Shown here one piece after another: positions 18,116 to 28,125 of a stretch of 48,109 bases of DNA. This DNA is from Flavobacteriales bacterium (GTDB lineage Bacteria > Bacteroidota > Bacteroidia > Flavobacteriales_D > Parvicellaceae), in assembly GCA_029251405.1 (NCBI GenBank), contig JAQXDK010000028.1, positions 1 to 48,109 on the forward strand, written 5' to 3'. Within the stretch, counting starts at the first letter, position 1, and every line of letters starts with the position of its first letter. Both the position numbers and the translations under genes were made by a program. The notes below the pieces were generated by a model. That model made no database searches and was not told the DNA's origin. It was given only the letters and a program-made list of their open reading frames with translations.

Positions 18116-19145
18116 TGTTTTTTATTAAATATTTATTTATTTCTTTAACAATATTGGGTCCTGAGTAAATAAAGCCAGTGTAAAGTTGAATTAAATCTGC
18201 ACCCGCTTTTATTTTGTCTAACGCATCTTTAGGACTCATTATTCCTCCAACACCTATGATGGGTATGGTCTTATTAGTTTTTTTAGAAATGTAACGGATA
18301 ACATCTGTAGAATTTCTGTTTAGAGGACGTCCACTAAGCCCTCCGTTTCCAATTTTTTCTAATTCTTTTTCGTTAGTATTGAGTCCAACTCTTTTAGTTG
18401 TAGTGTTAGTTGCGATAATACCGTCTAATTCTTCTTTTTTTATTAAATCTATAGTTTGGTCAAGTTGCTTGTGATTTAAATCAGGAGATATTTTAATAAG
18501 TATTGGTTTGATTTTTTCTTGGTGGGAGTTGATTTTTTTTAATTGTGGAATTAGTTTTTTTAGAAATTCAACGTCTTGTAGCTTAGTAAAGTTGTTGACA
18601 TTAGGACAGCTTACATTAAGTGCGAAATAGTCAACATGCGGATGTAGTGTTTTAAAATTCTCTAAATAATCATCAGCTGCCGAATCATTTGATGTAGCAG
18701 TGTTTTTTCCAATATTTCCTCCAATAATAACATTGGTATTAGTTTTTTTAATTCTTTCTGCGATGACTTTTACACCATCATTATTTATTCCGAGTCTGTT
18801 TATGATTGCATTATCCTTAACTAACCTAAATAGTCTTTTTTTAGGATTTCCATCTTGAGGTTTTGGAGTTACTGTCCCAATTTCTATAAAACTAAATCCA
18901 AAATCAGCTAATTCATTTATGTATTTACCATTTTTATCAAATCCAGCAGCTAACCCTACGGGGTTTTTAAATTTCAAACCAAATACCTCCTTTTCTAAGC
19001 TTGGAAGATTTTTACAATAAATAGATTTGACTAATGTGCTTCCAAAAGGAATTTTACCAATTAGTTTAAGAGTGTTAAGGGTGAAATAGTGCACCCATTC
19101 AGCGTTAAATAAAAAAAATAAAGGTCTTACTATAAGTTTATACAC
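18105..19145 (-). CDS. pyrD: Dihydroorotate dehydrogenase (quinone), class 2
   Basis: Oxidises dihydroorotate to orotate in pyrimidine synthesis and passes electrons to membrane quinone. The N-terminal amphipathic segment (about 1-40) is the membrane-associating quinone tunnel of class 2 enzymes. FMN-binding glycines are in NPVGLAAGFDKNG (61-73) and the catalytic serine is Ser179 in NVSCPN (177-182). Length 346 is standard. It lies 51 bp after sulP on the same strand and overlaps DUF3050. Confidence 0.96.
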   Translation of the reverse strand: MYKLIVRPLFFLFNAEWVHYFTLNTLKLIGKIPFGSTLVKSIYCKNLPSLEKEVFGLKFKNPVGLAAGFDKNGKYINELADFGFSFIEIGTVTPKPQDGNPKKRLFRLVKDNAIINRLGINNDGVKVIAERIKKTNTNVIIGGNIGKNTATSNDSAADDYLENFKTLHPHVDYFALNVSCPNVNNFTKLQDVEFLKKLIPQLKKINSHQEKIKPILIKISPDLNHKQLDQTIDLIKKEELDGIIATNTTTKRVGLNTNEKELEKIGNGGLSGRPLNRNSTDVIRYISKKTNKTIPIIGVGGIMSPKDALDKIKAGADLIQLYTGFIYSGPNIVKEINKYLIKNNES

Positions 19146-19196
19146 AAATCAAAATTAATCAATCCTAAGAGGTTTTAAATATTTTGTTTTATTTAT

Positions 19197-20900
19197 TTAA
19201 GACTTTTCTTCCAATTGAAATTTAAGATATTTAAGACCAGCTCTGACAGAATTGTAAGCTTTTTCTTCTGCTATTGTATTAGGAATAACTTTTAATTCTT
19301 CAAATTGTTGGAAAATATGTTCTTTCACTCCCACGAGTATAACTTCTATATTTTTTTCTTGGAAATTTTTAATCACTTCTTCCAAAACATAAGTTCCAGA
19401 TGCATCTATGTAGGGTACTTGAGACATATTGATAATCACTGCATCTTTACCCATTATAGCTTCTGCTTGTTCTTTAAATTGGTCTGAAAATCCATAAAAT
19501 AATGGTCCGTCTAACTCATAAACCATAATTTTATTTTTTATCTTTTCTGGAATTTTAAGTTTCTTCTCTATGTCTTTAATATCTCCAGATTTACTTTGTT
19601 GATCTACTAATTCTCCCATTTTTTGCATAAAGAAAAAGGATGAAAGTACCATTCCTATTCCTACAGCAACCAGTAAGTCAACAAATACTGTTAAAACAAT
19701 AACTAAGAAGAGTACTAAAGAGTCGCTATTTTTTAAACTAAATAACTTTTTCATTCCCTTGAAATCAATAATTCCAATTCCAACAGAAATTAATAATGCA
19801 GACAAAACAGGTTTGGGAACATCTTTAAGATAAGGGCCCAGTCCCAATAAAACGATTAAAAGAAAGATGGCTTTAAATATCCCACTTAAATTTGTTTTAC
19901 CGTTAGAATTTATATTTGCTACAGTTCCAGTGGTAGAACCAGCCCCAGGTAATCCACCAAATAAAGCAGCTACAAAGTTTCCAATTCCTTGGCCTATTAA
20001 TTCTCTATTTCCATTGTGTTTGGTTTTAGTTAAATTATCTGCTACTACAGAAGTAAGTAGGGTGTCAATTGTACCAAGACCAGCAAGGGTTAACCCACTC
20101 ACAACTGCGACACTAAAATCTGCAAAAGAGATGTTTAAAAAATCGCTAAAAGGAAGTATTATTTTCGGGAGATCATTTGGTATTTCTCCAATTGTTGAAA
20201 AATCCCAATGCCAACCCCATTCTTTTTTGAAACTGAATGAGATAAGAGTTCCAATAATTAAGGAAAGTAATCCTGCAGGAATTTTTTTAGAAACTTTTGG
20301 AATAAAATAAATAAAAACTAATGTTAAACCTCCAAGAATAATAGAACTCCAATGGTACTCAATTATTGGAGTATGTAGATCCATTATAATATCTAATATT
20401 CCACCTGGTCGTTCCCCACCTAAAAATGTATGCCATTGAGTAAGAATGATAATTACTCCAATTCCTCCCATAAATCCAGAAAGAACAGGATAAGAAATAT
20501 ATTTTACGTATTGAGCAACTCGAATAAGTCCAAATAATATTTGAAAAACTCCTCCTAAAGCAAATGATAATATAATTAATGGAAGTGCATTTGTAGGGTC
20601 TTCACTAAATCCTGCAGTTGCTATGATAGTTGCAGCAACAATTGTCATGGGTCCAGTAGGATCACTAATTAAAGTTTTGGTTCCTGCGACAATTGAAGCG
20701 ACAAGAGCCAACAAAATTGCAGTATACAAACCGGCTTGCGGACCTAATCCACTTTGAAGTCCAAAAGCTAAACCCATTGGTAAGGCTATAATAGCTGCAG
20801 TCAATCCGCCAGTAAAATCTCCTTTCAAAGATTTAGAAGAAAAGCTTCCTGTTATATTTACAATATTTTTAAAATCCATATATAAATGCTTGAAATGCAA
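19197..20900 (-). CDS. SulP-family anion transporter with STAS domain
   Basis: Inner-membrane anion carrier (sulfate, bicarbonate or similar). The 567-residue protein has the conserved DFTGGLTAAIIALP start of the transport domain (about residues 28-41), about 11-14 membrane segments to about residue 425, and a cytoplasmic C-terminal STAS domain (about 440-560) with the motif YIDASGTYVLEE. The track of hydrophobic segments and GLGPQAGLYTAI are typical. An alternative ATG at 20879 (first residues MDFKNI) would remove seven residues and may be the real start. The anion cannot be told from sequence; the bicarbonate (BicA-like) and sulfate branches look alike. Confidence 0.9.
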   Translation of the reverse strand: MHFKHLYMDFKNIVNITGSFSSKSLKGDFTGGLTAAIIALPMGLAFGLQSGLGPQAGLYTAILLALVASIVAGTKTLISDPTGPMTIVAATIIATAGFSEDPTNALPLIILSFALGGVFQILFGLIRVAQYVKYISYPVLSGFMGGIGVIIILTQWHTFLGGERPGGILDIIMDLHTPIIEYHWSSIILGGLTLVFIYFIPKVSKKIPAGLLSLIIGTLISFSFKKEWGWHWDFSTIGEIPNDLPKIILPFSDFLNISFADFSVAVVSGLTLAGLGTIDTLLTSVVADNLTKTKHNGNRELIGQGIGNFVAALFGGLPGAGSTTGTVANINSNGKTNLSGIFKAIFLLIVLLGLGPYLKDVPKPVLSALLISVGIGIIDFKGMKKLFSLKNSDSLVLFLVIVLTVFVDLLVAVGIGMVLSSFFFMQKMGELVDQQSKSGDIKDIEKKLKIPEKIKNKIMVYELDGPLFYGFSDQFKEQAEAIMGKDAVIINMSQVPYIDASGTYVLEEVIKNFQEKNIEVILVGVKEHIFQQFEELKVIPNTIAEEKAYNSVRAGLKYLKFQLEEKS

Positions 20901-20946
20901 ATTAGTGAAAATTATACAGGATTTTACCTATTCATATATTAATGTG

Positions 20947-20954
20947 TAATTTTG
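20947..20954 (+). promoter_or_regulatory. Candidate -7 box (TAnnTTTG) for the glycan operon
   Basis: TAATTTTG matches the Bacteroidota -7 consensus TAnnTTTG exactly. It lies 16 bases before the ATG at 20971, leaving a short leader of about 10 nt. I found no convincing TTG -33 element at the usual spacing, so this is a candidate only. Confidence 0.4.
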
Positions 20955-20970
20955 GCGTAATTAATTGGAG

Positions 20971-21711
20971 ATGATAAATAAGAAAAAAGTAGTAGTTGTA
21001 ATGCCTGCATATAATGCATCAGAGACTCTCGAAAAGACATACAACGAAATTCCTTTTCAACTAGTAGACGACGTAATTTTAGTAGATGACCATGGATCTG
21101 ATAACACCTATGATTTAGCAAAGAAGTTGGGGATTAATCATGTAATAAGACACGAATTCAACAAGGGCTATGGAGGCAACCAAAAGACTTGCTACAATAA
21201 AGCGCTTGAGTTAGGAGCTGATATTGTTGTAATGCTTCATCCGGATTATCAATACACCCCAAAGTTGATTGAAAGTATGTGTTATTTGATAGCCAACGGT
21301 TTATATCCAGTAGTTTTAGGATCTAGAATTCTCGGGAAAGGCGCCTTGAAAGGAGGTATGCCCATTTACAAATACATTGCCAATAGATGTCTGACTTTAT
21401 TTCAAAATATTTTAATGAATCAAAAACTATCTGAATACCATACGGGATACAGAGCATTCTCTGCTGAGGTTTTAAAAAGTATCAACTTCAATTCTAATTC
21501 TGATGATTTTATTTTTGATAATCAAATGTTGGCTCAGATCATGTTCAAGGGTAATGAGATAGGTGAAATAACTTGTCCAACAAAATATTTTGAAGAAGCG
21601 TCATCAATTAACTTTCAAAGAAGCTCAGTTTATGGGTTAGGTGTAATTTATACTTCAATAAGATATTTTTTAACGAAAATTGGACTTATAAATTGGAAGA
21701 TTTTAAAATGA
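20971..21711 (+). CDS. GT2 polyprenyl-phosphate glycosyltransferase (Dpm1-like)
   Basis: GT-A glycosyltransferase that probably transfers a sugar from a nucleotide donor to polyprenyl phosphate, making the donor for a periplasmic GT. Motifs: VVVMPAYNASETL at the start, the DDHGSDNT segment (aspartate near residue 36-38), HPDYQY (metal-binding Asp), and GYRAF near residue 165. It lacks the C-terminal membrane helices of GtrB-type enzymes. I took ATG 20971 rather than TTG 20965, because the ATG fits the -7 box and adds no residues needed for the fold. The stop TGA overlaps the next ATG (ATGA). Confidence 0.88.
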   Translation: MINKKKVVVVMPAYNASETLEKTYNEIPFQLVDDVILVDDHGSDNTYDLAKKLGINHVIRHEFNKGYGGNQKTCYNKALELGADIVVMLHPDYQYTPKLIESMCYLIANGLYPVVLGSRILGKGALKGGMPIYKYIANRCLTLFQNILMNQKLSEYHTGYRAFSAEVLKSINFNSNSDDFIFDNQMLAQIMFKGNEIGEITCPTKYFEEASSINFQRSSVYGLGVIYTSIRYFLTKIGLINWKILK

Positions 21712-22367
21712 AAAAAATAAATCTTATTTCATTAATAAAACAACACCATCTTTTATGGTTTATTTGGTCTGTTTTTATGTTTATCGGTCTGTTTTGCTTG
21801 ATTTTTATTGGTAATCATGAATTCTCAAAAGAAGTTAATCTACTTCATACAAATACTTTGGATGTGTTTTTTAAATACGTCACTTATCTTGGAGACGGGG
21901 TTTTACTTTATTTGTTAGGAATTATATTTATTTTCATTAATCGTCGAATGGGTATTCTAACAATTTTTTCTTTGGTCTTTACTACCATTGTTATACAGTT
22001 CCTTAAGCGAATTGTGTTTGAAGATTTTTTTAGACCTAGTAAATTTTTCAAAGAATTAATAAATGAGGGCACTTGGCATATTGTAGATGGAGTAAAATTG
22101 TATGACAGCTTTTCATTTCCAAGTGGACATACTGCACTAGCTTTTTGTTTCTTTATAGCAATATGTCATTTTTTAAAATCAAATTTTTGGTCCGTCTTTT
22201 TTATAATAATTTCTTTTTTAATTGGCTATTCAAGAATATACCTTTCACAACATTTTTTAGTTGATGTTTGGTTTGGATCTTTAATAGGTTCTGTAATTTC
22301 TTTACTTACCATTAAGTATTCCAATAACTTAATCTCAATTTCCCCTTTTTTTGGTAAAAGTATATGA
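21708..22367 (+). CDS. PAP2-family membrane phosphatase
   Basis: Integral membrane lipid phosphatase of the PAP2/undecaprenyl-diphosphatase type, 219 residues. The three signature motifs are complete: Lys100 with Arg109-Pro110 (motif 1), PSGH at 138-141 (motif 2) and Ser175-Arg176 with His182 and Asp186 (motif 3). About six membrane helices are visible. The ATG at 21708 overlaps the TGA of the upstream glycosyltransferase and its own TGA overlaps the next ATG. A likely job is recycling polyprenyl diphosphate or processing lipid A-type phosphates to support the two flanking transferases; that pairing is inferred. Confidence 0.9.
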   Translation: MKKINLISLIKQHHLLWFIWSVFMFIGLFCLIFIGNHEFSKEVNLLHTNTLDVFFKYVTYLGDGVLLYLLGIIFIFINRRMGILTIFSLVFTTIVIQFLKRIVFEDFFRPSKFFKELINEGTWHIVDGVKLYDSFSFPSGHTALAFCFFIAICHFLKSNFWSVFFIIISFLIGYSRIYLSQHFLVDVWFGSLIGSVISLLTIKYSNNLISISPFFGKSI

Positions 22368-24067
22368 AGTTAAATGATTTCAAACCGTTTTTATTTTTCT
22401 GTTTTTACGCAGTCCTACTAATAATACCATTTATTGGATTATTTAATTTATTTGATTGGGACGAAATTAATTTTGCTGAGTCATCAAGAGAGATGATTTT
22501 GTCTGACAACTTTTTTCAGGTGATGATAAATTTTGAACCATTTCATGAAAAGCCCCCGTTATATTTTTGGTTACAAGTACTTTCAATGAAAATATTTGGT
22601 GTTAGCAGTTTTGCAGCAAGATTTCCTAATGCTTTACTTTCAGTTTTTGTTCCTTTAATTATTTTCAATATTGGTACTAAACTTAAAAATAGAAATTTTG
22701 GCTGGGTATGGTCCATTATTTTCTTGAGTGGGTTTCTACCAAACCTCTATTTTAGATCTGGAATTATTGATCCTTATTTCAATTTGTTCATTTTCCTATC
22801 TATTTATTTTTTTCATTTATATACGCTATCAAATCCTTCAAAAAATATAATTATTTCTGGCTTGTTTTCGGGATTGGCAATATTAACTAAAGGTCCTGTC
22901 GGATTGCTAATTGTAATTATATCTTCTGTGTTTTATTTGATAAGTATTCGAAAACCACCTTTAATTAGGCACCTTGTATTGTTTATTATTCCAGCAGTAA
23001 TTATTTCTTCCCCATGGTATGTCTTCGAATTAGTTCATAAAGGGCCCTGGTTTATCATCGAATTTATTCAATATCAAATAGAGCTCTTTTCTGTTCCAGT
23101 TGCAGGACATAAACAACCTCTCTATTATCATTTTGTTGTTCTTTTAATAGGGTGTATGCCGTTTTCATTATTTGCTCTTTCAAATACTTATAAAAAATCA
23201 GGTTCAGAAATATCTTTTGAAAGAATTATGCGCATTGTTTTATGGACTGTTTTAATTCTATTTACAGTTGTTACTACAAAAATCATACATTATTCCTCCA
23301 TGGCTTACGTACCATTATCTTTCTTAGCTGCTATTGAAATCTATAAAATTATGAACGGTAAAGATTTTAATAAACTCTTAAAATTCTTTTTATTATTTTT
23401 TGGAATTACTATTGGTCTTTTACTAGCTATTTTATTGTACTTATTGATTTTTAAAAAGTCAATATTAATTAATTACATTCCAGATCCAAATATTCAGGTT
23501 CTTTTAGCTTTAAATTTGAATTGGAGGGGTTGGGAATGGTTAATCCCTTTAATTTTAGTTTTTGCAAATTTTATTTGGTTGAGGAAACCAACAAAAAACT
23601 ATATTAAAAGTTTAGCTATTTACAGTGTTTTAATTGGATTTACATTTTCACTAATTAGTTGTTTTATAATACCTAAAGTTGATTCAGCAATTCAAGGCTC
23701 AGTTATTTCTTTTTACAAGGACATTTCGAAAGAAAAAAAGTATGTAACAACTGTAGGTTTTAAAAGCTATGCTCATTATTTTTACGCTGAAATAGATAAA
23801 TTATCAAAAGAAGATCAATTGTTTCTTAAAAAGGATGAAATTTTAGAACATATTTTTTCAGTTAACTCATTAAATGATTTGAATAGACAAGAAAAATATA
23901 AATTTAATAACCAAGTTTTAGATTGGTTAATCAATGGAAATGTTGATAGGCCAGTCTATTTCGTAGCAAGAAAACGAAAACCTATTTTTAAATTAAATGA
24001 ATCCAAAAACTTAAAATTGATTAAAGATTTTGGAGGGTACCAATTTTATAAAAGAGAATTAAAATGA
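22364..24067 (+). CDS. GT39-family (ArnT-like) membrane glycosyltransferase
   Basis: A 567-residue GT-C enzyme expected to move a sugar from polyprenyl phosphate to an acceptor on the periplasmic face. The first periplasmic loop has the acidic pair in FDWDEINFAESSREM (Asp33-Glu34) and FEPFHEKPPLYFW (about 57-69), the ArnT/PMT signature. About 11 membrane helices follow, and the C-terminal soluble part (about 440-567) is a typical ArnT-like domain. Acceptor and sugar are unknown; lipid A modification and glycoprotein assembly are both possible. The start ATG overlaps the PAP2 stop. Confidence 0.87.
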   Translation: MKLNDFKPFLFFCFYAVLLIIPFIGLFNLFDWDEINFAESSREMILSDNFFQVMINFEPFHEKPPLYFWLQVLSMKIFGVSSFAARFPNALLSVFVPLIIFNIGTKLKNRNFGWVWSIIFLSGFLPNLYFRSGIIDPYFNLFIFLSIYFFHLYTLSNPSKNIIISGLFSGLAILTKGPVGLLIVIISSVFYLISIRKPPLIRHLVLFIIPAVIISSPWYVFELVHKGPWFIIEFIQYQIELFSVPVAGHKQPLYYHFVVLLIGCMPFSLFALSNTYKKSGSEISFERIMRIVLWTVLILFTVVTTKIIHYSSMAYVPLSFLAAIEIYKIMNGKDFNKLLKFFLLFFGITIGLLLAILLYLLIFKKSILINYIPDPNIQVLLALNLNWRGWEWLIPLILVFANFIWLRKPTKNYIKSLAIYSVLIGFTFSLISCFIIPKVDSAIQGSVISFYKDISKEKKYVTTVGFKSYAHYFYAEIDKLSKEDQLFLKKDEILEHIFSVNSLNDLNRQEKYKFNNQVLDWLINGNVDRPVYFVARKRKPIFKLNESKNLKLIKDFGGYQFYKRELK

Positions 24068-25506
24068 AAGTAAGAGATTTAGCCCCTAGAGCAGTATGGA
24101 ATAATTTTGAAGATTTAAATGCTATCCCAAGACCTTCAAAAAAAGAGGAGAAAATAATAGCTTTCATGAAAGCTTTTGGAAAGAAATTAGATTTGACAAC
24201 CTATGTCGATTTAAGTGGAAATGTAATAATAAAGAAGCCAGCAACCATTGGAATGGAAAATAGAAAAACTGTAATTTTACAAAGTCATTTAGACATGGTT
24301 CATCAGAAAAATGCAGCAACTGATTTTAATTTTGACACTCAAGGAATACAAAGTTATATAGATGGTGACTGGGTAACAGCTAAAGGAACTACTCTTGGAG
24401 CAGATAACGGTATGGGTGTTGCTAGTATTATGACTCTTCTTGCTAGTGAAAATATTGAGCACCCCACATTGGAAGCATTATTTACCATTGATGAAGAAAC
24501 TGGAATGACTGGCGCATTTGAGCTGGAACGAGGTATTTTAGATGGTGAAATCTTATTAAATCTAGACACTGAAGACGATGATGAATTTAGTATTGGTTGT
24601 GCCGGAGGAATAGACACTAATACTTCTAAATCTTATCAATTAGTAAAAATAGCTAGTGGATTGGCTTTTGAAATTATTGTTAAAGGATTGAAAGGTGGCC
24701 ACTCGGGAATGGACATCCATCTAGAAAGAGGCAATGCCAATAAGATCATGAATAGATTGCTGGATCCAGCAAGAGAGTTTGGTTTAATTATTTCAGAAAT
24801 AAATGGAGGAAGTTTAAGAAATGCTATACCCAGAGAGTCTATTTCTAAAATTGTTGTCAACAGCGAAGAATATCTTCAAAAATTAGACGGAATTGTAGCT
24901 GCTATCAAAAATGAATTTATTGTTAGTGAGCCCAATTTAAACATAGAAGTTAATAAAATTGAGAGTCCTAAGGAAGGTGTTTCTGCCAAAGATTCTTCAG
25001 AGATCATAAATGCTATTTATGCTACTTTTAATGGGGTTTTCAAGATGAGTCAGACCATTTCTGGTCTAGTTGAAACTTCTTCTTCTTTAGCAAGAGTTAT
25101 ATTAAAAGATGGAAACTTTATAACCCAGAGTCTTCAAAGAAGTTCTCTAGAAAGTTCAAAAATAGATATCGCAAAAACCGTTGGTTCTTCTTTTTTAAAT
25201 ATAGATGCAAATGTAGAACATACAGGTTCTTATCCTGGTTGGGAACCTAATACAAACTCACCAATTTTGGATATAATGACTTCCACCTATAAATCCATGT
25301 TTCATGAAGATCCAAAAGTTCAAGCATGTCATGCAGGGTTAGAATGTGGAATTTTAAATGAACGTTATCCAGGGTTAGACATGATTTCTTTTGGTCCTAC
25401 CATTAAAAACCCACATTCGCCAGATGAAAAAGTTCACATAAAATCTGTCGAAAAATTCTGGAGCTTACTCATTGAAGTTCTCAGAAATATTCCTTTAAGG
25501 AGTTAA
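24064..25506 (+). CDS. pepD: Aminoacyl-histidine dipeptidase (PepD)
   Basis: Cytoplasmic zinc dipeptidase of family M20 with broad dipeptide specificity. Metal and catalytic residues: His75 and Asp77 in SHLDMVH, Asp114 in LGADNGMGVA, Glu144-Glu145 in DEETGMTGA, Asp168 and the late His in NPHSPDEK. The lid domain carries GGHSGMDIH. Length 480 is standard. Translationally coupled to the GT39 gene by an ATGA overlap, although the function is unrelated. The gene ends in a 4-bp convergent overlap with the DUF5686 gene. Confidence 0.94.
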   Translation: MKVRDLAPRAVWNNFEDLNAIPRPSKKEEKIIAFMKAFGKKLDLTTYVDLSGNVIIKKPATIGMENRKTVILQSHLDMVHQKNAATDFNFDTQGIQSYIDGDWVTAKGTTLGADNGMGVASIMTLLASENIEHPTLEALFTIDEETGMTGAFELERGILDGEILLNLDTEDDDEFSIGCAGGIDTNTSKSYQLVKIASGLAFEIIVKGLKGGHSGMDIHLERGNANKIMNRLLDPAREFGLIISEINGGSLRNAIPRESISKIVVNSEEYLQKLDGIVAAIKNEFIVSEPNLNIEVNKIESPKEGVSAKDSSEIINAIYATFNGVFKMSQTISGLVETSSSLARVILKDGNFITQSLQRSSLESSKIDIAKTVGSSFLNIDANVEHTGSYPGWEPNTNSPILDIMTSTYKSMFHEDPKVQACHAGLECGILNERYPGLDMISFGPTIKNPHSPDEKVHIKSVEKFWSLLIEVLRNIPLRS

Positions 25507-28058
25507 TAGTCCCACTGGTCTCTCATGGAATTATAACCATTGGCACCAAGCTTAAATTCAGATTCTAAACCATTTTCTGAATTAATTGAACTGGCAATAA
25601 AAACTCCAAATTTAACCAGTCCACCAAAGATTTTAAACGGTCTTGAAATTCCTAAAAATACTTCTAGGTGCTGATAATCAACATCTGGAATTATTAAGCT
25701 AGCTGCACCACCGGAGAGTTGTAATCCTAGTCTATTAATTATTGGAATTTTATTAAGAATATTTCCATCAAAACTATGGACATAATTAGCCCTAAAGAAA
25801 GAATTTTGAGTCAGTAAAGTAGGTCCTAAAAGTTGCAGTGATGTTAATGGATTGCTAAAAAAACCACGGTCAGATCCTCTAAAATATTTCCATTCAATTA
25901 CTCTAAGGTTTTCTTTGTTTAAAAAAGATCCAAGCTGCATATTCCATTTCGATTTGCCTAAATGAGGTACAGAGAACTCATCATTTACACCCACTTCTAA
26001 GTAATCAAAATTCACTTCACTTTGGAACAGTTTTGGAACGCCTTTTCGGTAAATTATATTTACTGTTGGAAATTTAGTTCCTAAAACAATTTTTTTATTT
26101 TTTTTGTAGTAATATTTTTGAAAAGGTAGCCAAGTAATTTGAATTCTACTCTCTAATTTAGTGTAGGGATTAAAACGAACTGGTGCCAAGCTTGCTGCAG
26201 AATCGAGAGGTGAGAACCAATCTGTAGAAAGATCTAAATTATCAATAGGAGTTTGAAAACAATAGGAGATTTTCCACTCGCTGTAAAGACCATTTAAAAT
26301 TTCAGTTCTGTAAGCAGATTCTAATTGTTGAGATCTTACATAATTACTTCGTGAAAATGCGGTTATTATAGAAGGAAATCTGTTTATTACCTTGTATTCG
26401 TCTCCAATTGCTAAAGTTAGTTGCTTGTATTTTTTCTTATTGGAAATAATTGAAATATTTGTAGATCCTTTAAAGTCCTTATTTGCAACACCATAATCAA
26501 TTCTATTTTGGGTACTAATTTTATATTGGTCACTTATGTTTTGGTTATAATTAAATCCTAAATTATGTCTGTACCCACCAACTCCTAAAATATTAAATTG
26601 CGAAATCACCGGCCATATGTAAAATGAATAGCCTTTATATCTATTTTTTCGCCCTATTCCTTCCCATAACACTTTAGCCCAGGTAATCTCATTGTAACCA
26701 CTGTCTTGCTTTAAAGCATACTCTTCACTTTGATAATATTGACGAAGACTGTCGGTGTATCTGACATATTCTATTTCATTTTCTTTTAAATCCAAAGGCC
26801 GAAACTCAGTCCATTGCTTATTATTTTTTGAAAATGAGGAGTCTGCAAAATATTTGATTTGATTCTTTTTAAAATATTCAGGTACTTTTTCTTTAAATTT
26901 AAAATCATCATAAATAGCTACGGTATTACCAAGAATTTTATGAATATCTTCTTTTATGCTATAATCGATAATTTTTCTTTTCAATAAATTTTGATTTCCT
27001 AATTGTTGGTAATTTTGAATAACATGAAAGTTTTCAATTTTAAACTCTGATTGAATAGGTCCGCTGAGTTTTAGTTCGAAAGATTCAATATTAAAACTGC
27101 TGTCTTTTACAAATAAAATGCCTTTTAAAAGAGGCTCGTTATTAAACCTCGGAGTTATCTTTATTTTAAAAATTTTGTTGGAATCTTCAGTAGGTATAAA
27201 CCCTAAATAATCGTATTTGTAATAAGTTCTGGATCCTGGTGCAAGTGGGGAGATAATGGGTTTGTTAGAAATAGAAACATTGATGTTGTTTAAAAATAAA
27301 TTGAATTCAATTTCTGATAAATTATTTAAAATTTCATAATCATCATTTACTTCATATTTAGGAGTTATATTATATTCTCCAAAATCTTCAAACGATTGAA
27401 TCAATATAAAATCTTGTTCTTCTTTAGTGTCTGCAAAATCGTGGTAAGCCTTGTAATCCCGAAAATTATTATTTTGGTTAATTCTGTATAATCTTCCGTA
27501 CGACTCAATGAATTTTAATACATCATTTTTAAAATTAATTTGTTCTGAAGTATCTAATTGCCAAATCTCTATGGTATCTTTTCTTTTTAACTTATACTGT
27601 CTTTTTTCAATCGTATTTTTCAAATATTCAATGGATGAATTACTCCTATGGATAAATTTCTTCTTATTTTTTTTTACTTCATTGATTATTTCTAAAGCTT
27701 TATTTCTAGTATTAGAAACGACTTCATATTCAATTAGATTTTGATCCTTTGCCAACAGTTGAATGTCTATTTTTTGAGAATGGTCTTTGAGTTTTATGGT
27801 TTTTTCAAAATTTTGAAAACCTATGTAACTGTATACGATGGTGTATTGCCCGTCCTCTAATTCTATGAAATATTCTCCAAAGGCATTAGAGCTTACTCCA
27901 TAAGTAGAGTTTTTTATATAAATGGAGGCAAATGGTAAAGGTTCTCCATTACTATCGGAAATTACTCCGCTAATATGATTGCAAAAATTGGTTAGTGGAA
28001 ATAATATGCATATGGTAAGAAAATAGAAAGTAGTATAAAATGTAGAAATAACCTTCAT
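25503..28058 (-). CDS. DUF5686 outer-membrane protein with carboxypeptidase-regulatory domain
   Basis: An 851-residue envelope protein. After a signal peptide (about 1-27) comes a carboxypeptidase-D regulatory-like beta domain (about 28-115, ISGVISDSNGEPLPFASIYI and the FGEYFIEL strand). A long DUF5686 region follows, whose alternating beta strands and short turns from about residue 480 to the end fit an outer-membrane barrel. Many Bacteroidota carry several copies; the function is unknown, although TonB-like transport or surface assembly has been suggested for similar architectures. No TonB plug or SusD partner is next to it. The gene is divergent from panB across 67 bp. Confidence 0.85.
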   Translation of the reverse strand: MKVISTFYTTFYFLTICILFPLTNFCNHISGVISDSNGEPLPFASIYIKNSTYGVSSNAFGEYFIELEDGQYTIVYSYIGFQNFEKTIKLKDHSQKIDIQLLAKDQNLIEYEVVSNTRNKALEIINEVKKNKKKFIHRSNSSIEYLKNTIEKRQYKLKRKDTIEIWQLDTSEQINFKNDVLKFIESYGRLYRINQNNNFRDYKAYHDFADTKEEQDFILIQSFEDFGEYNITPKYEVNDDYEILNNLSEIEFNLFLNNINVSISNKPIISPLAPGSRTYYKYDYLGFIPTEDSNKIFKIKITPRFNNEPLLKGILFVKDSSFNIESFELKLSGPIQSEFKIENFHVIQNYQQLGNQNLLKRKIIDYSIKEDIHKILGNTVAIYDDFKFKEKVPEYFKKNQIKYFADSSFSKNNKQWTEFRPLDLKENEIEYVRYTDSLRQYYQSEEYALKQDSGYNEITWAKVLWEGIGRKNRYKGYSFYIWPVISQFNILGVGGYRHNLGFNYNQNISDQYKISTQNRIDYGVANKDFKGSTNISIISNKKKYKQLTLAIGDEYKVINRFPSIITAFSRSNYVRSQQLESAYRTEILNGLYSEWKISYCFQTPIDNLDLSTDWFSPLDSAASLAPVRFNPYTKLESRIQITWLPFQKYYYKKNKKIVLGTKFPTVNIIYRKGVPKLFQSEVNFDYLEVGVNDEFSVPHLGKSKWNMQLGSFLNKENLRVIEWKYFRGSDRGFFSNPLTSLQLLGPTLLTQNSFFRANYVHSFDGNILNKIPIINRLGLQLSGGAASLIIPDVDYQHLEVFLGISRPFKIFGGLVKFGVFIASSINSENGLESEFKLGANGYNSMRDQWDY

Positions 28059-28125
28059 CCTTCAAAAAAAAGAAATAATACAGTTATTTATCGAATAAAA
28101 CATCAAATTTGTAAAAAATTAACAA

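Noticed and set aside
19867-20310. 147-codon plus-strand frame within sulP
   Set aside because: Antisense to membrane helices of sulP; the proline- and serine-rich translation is typical of a mirror frame.
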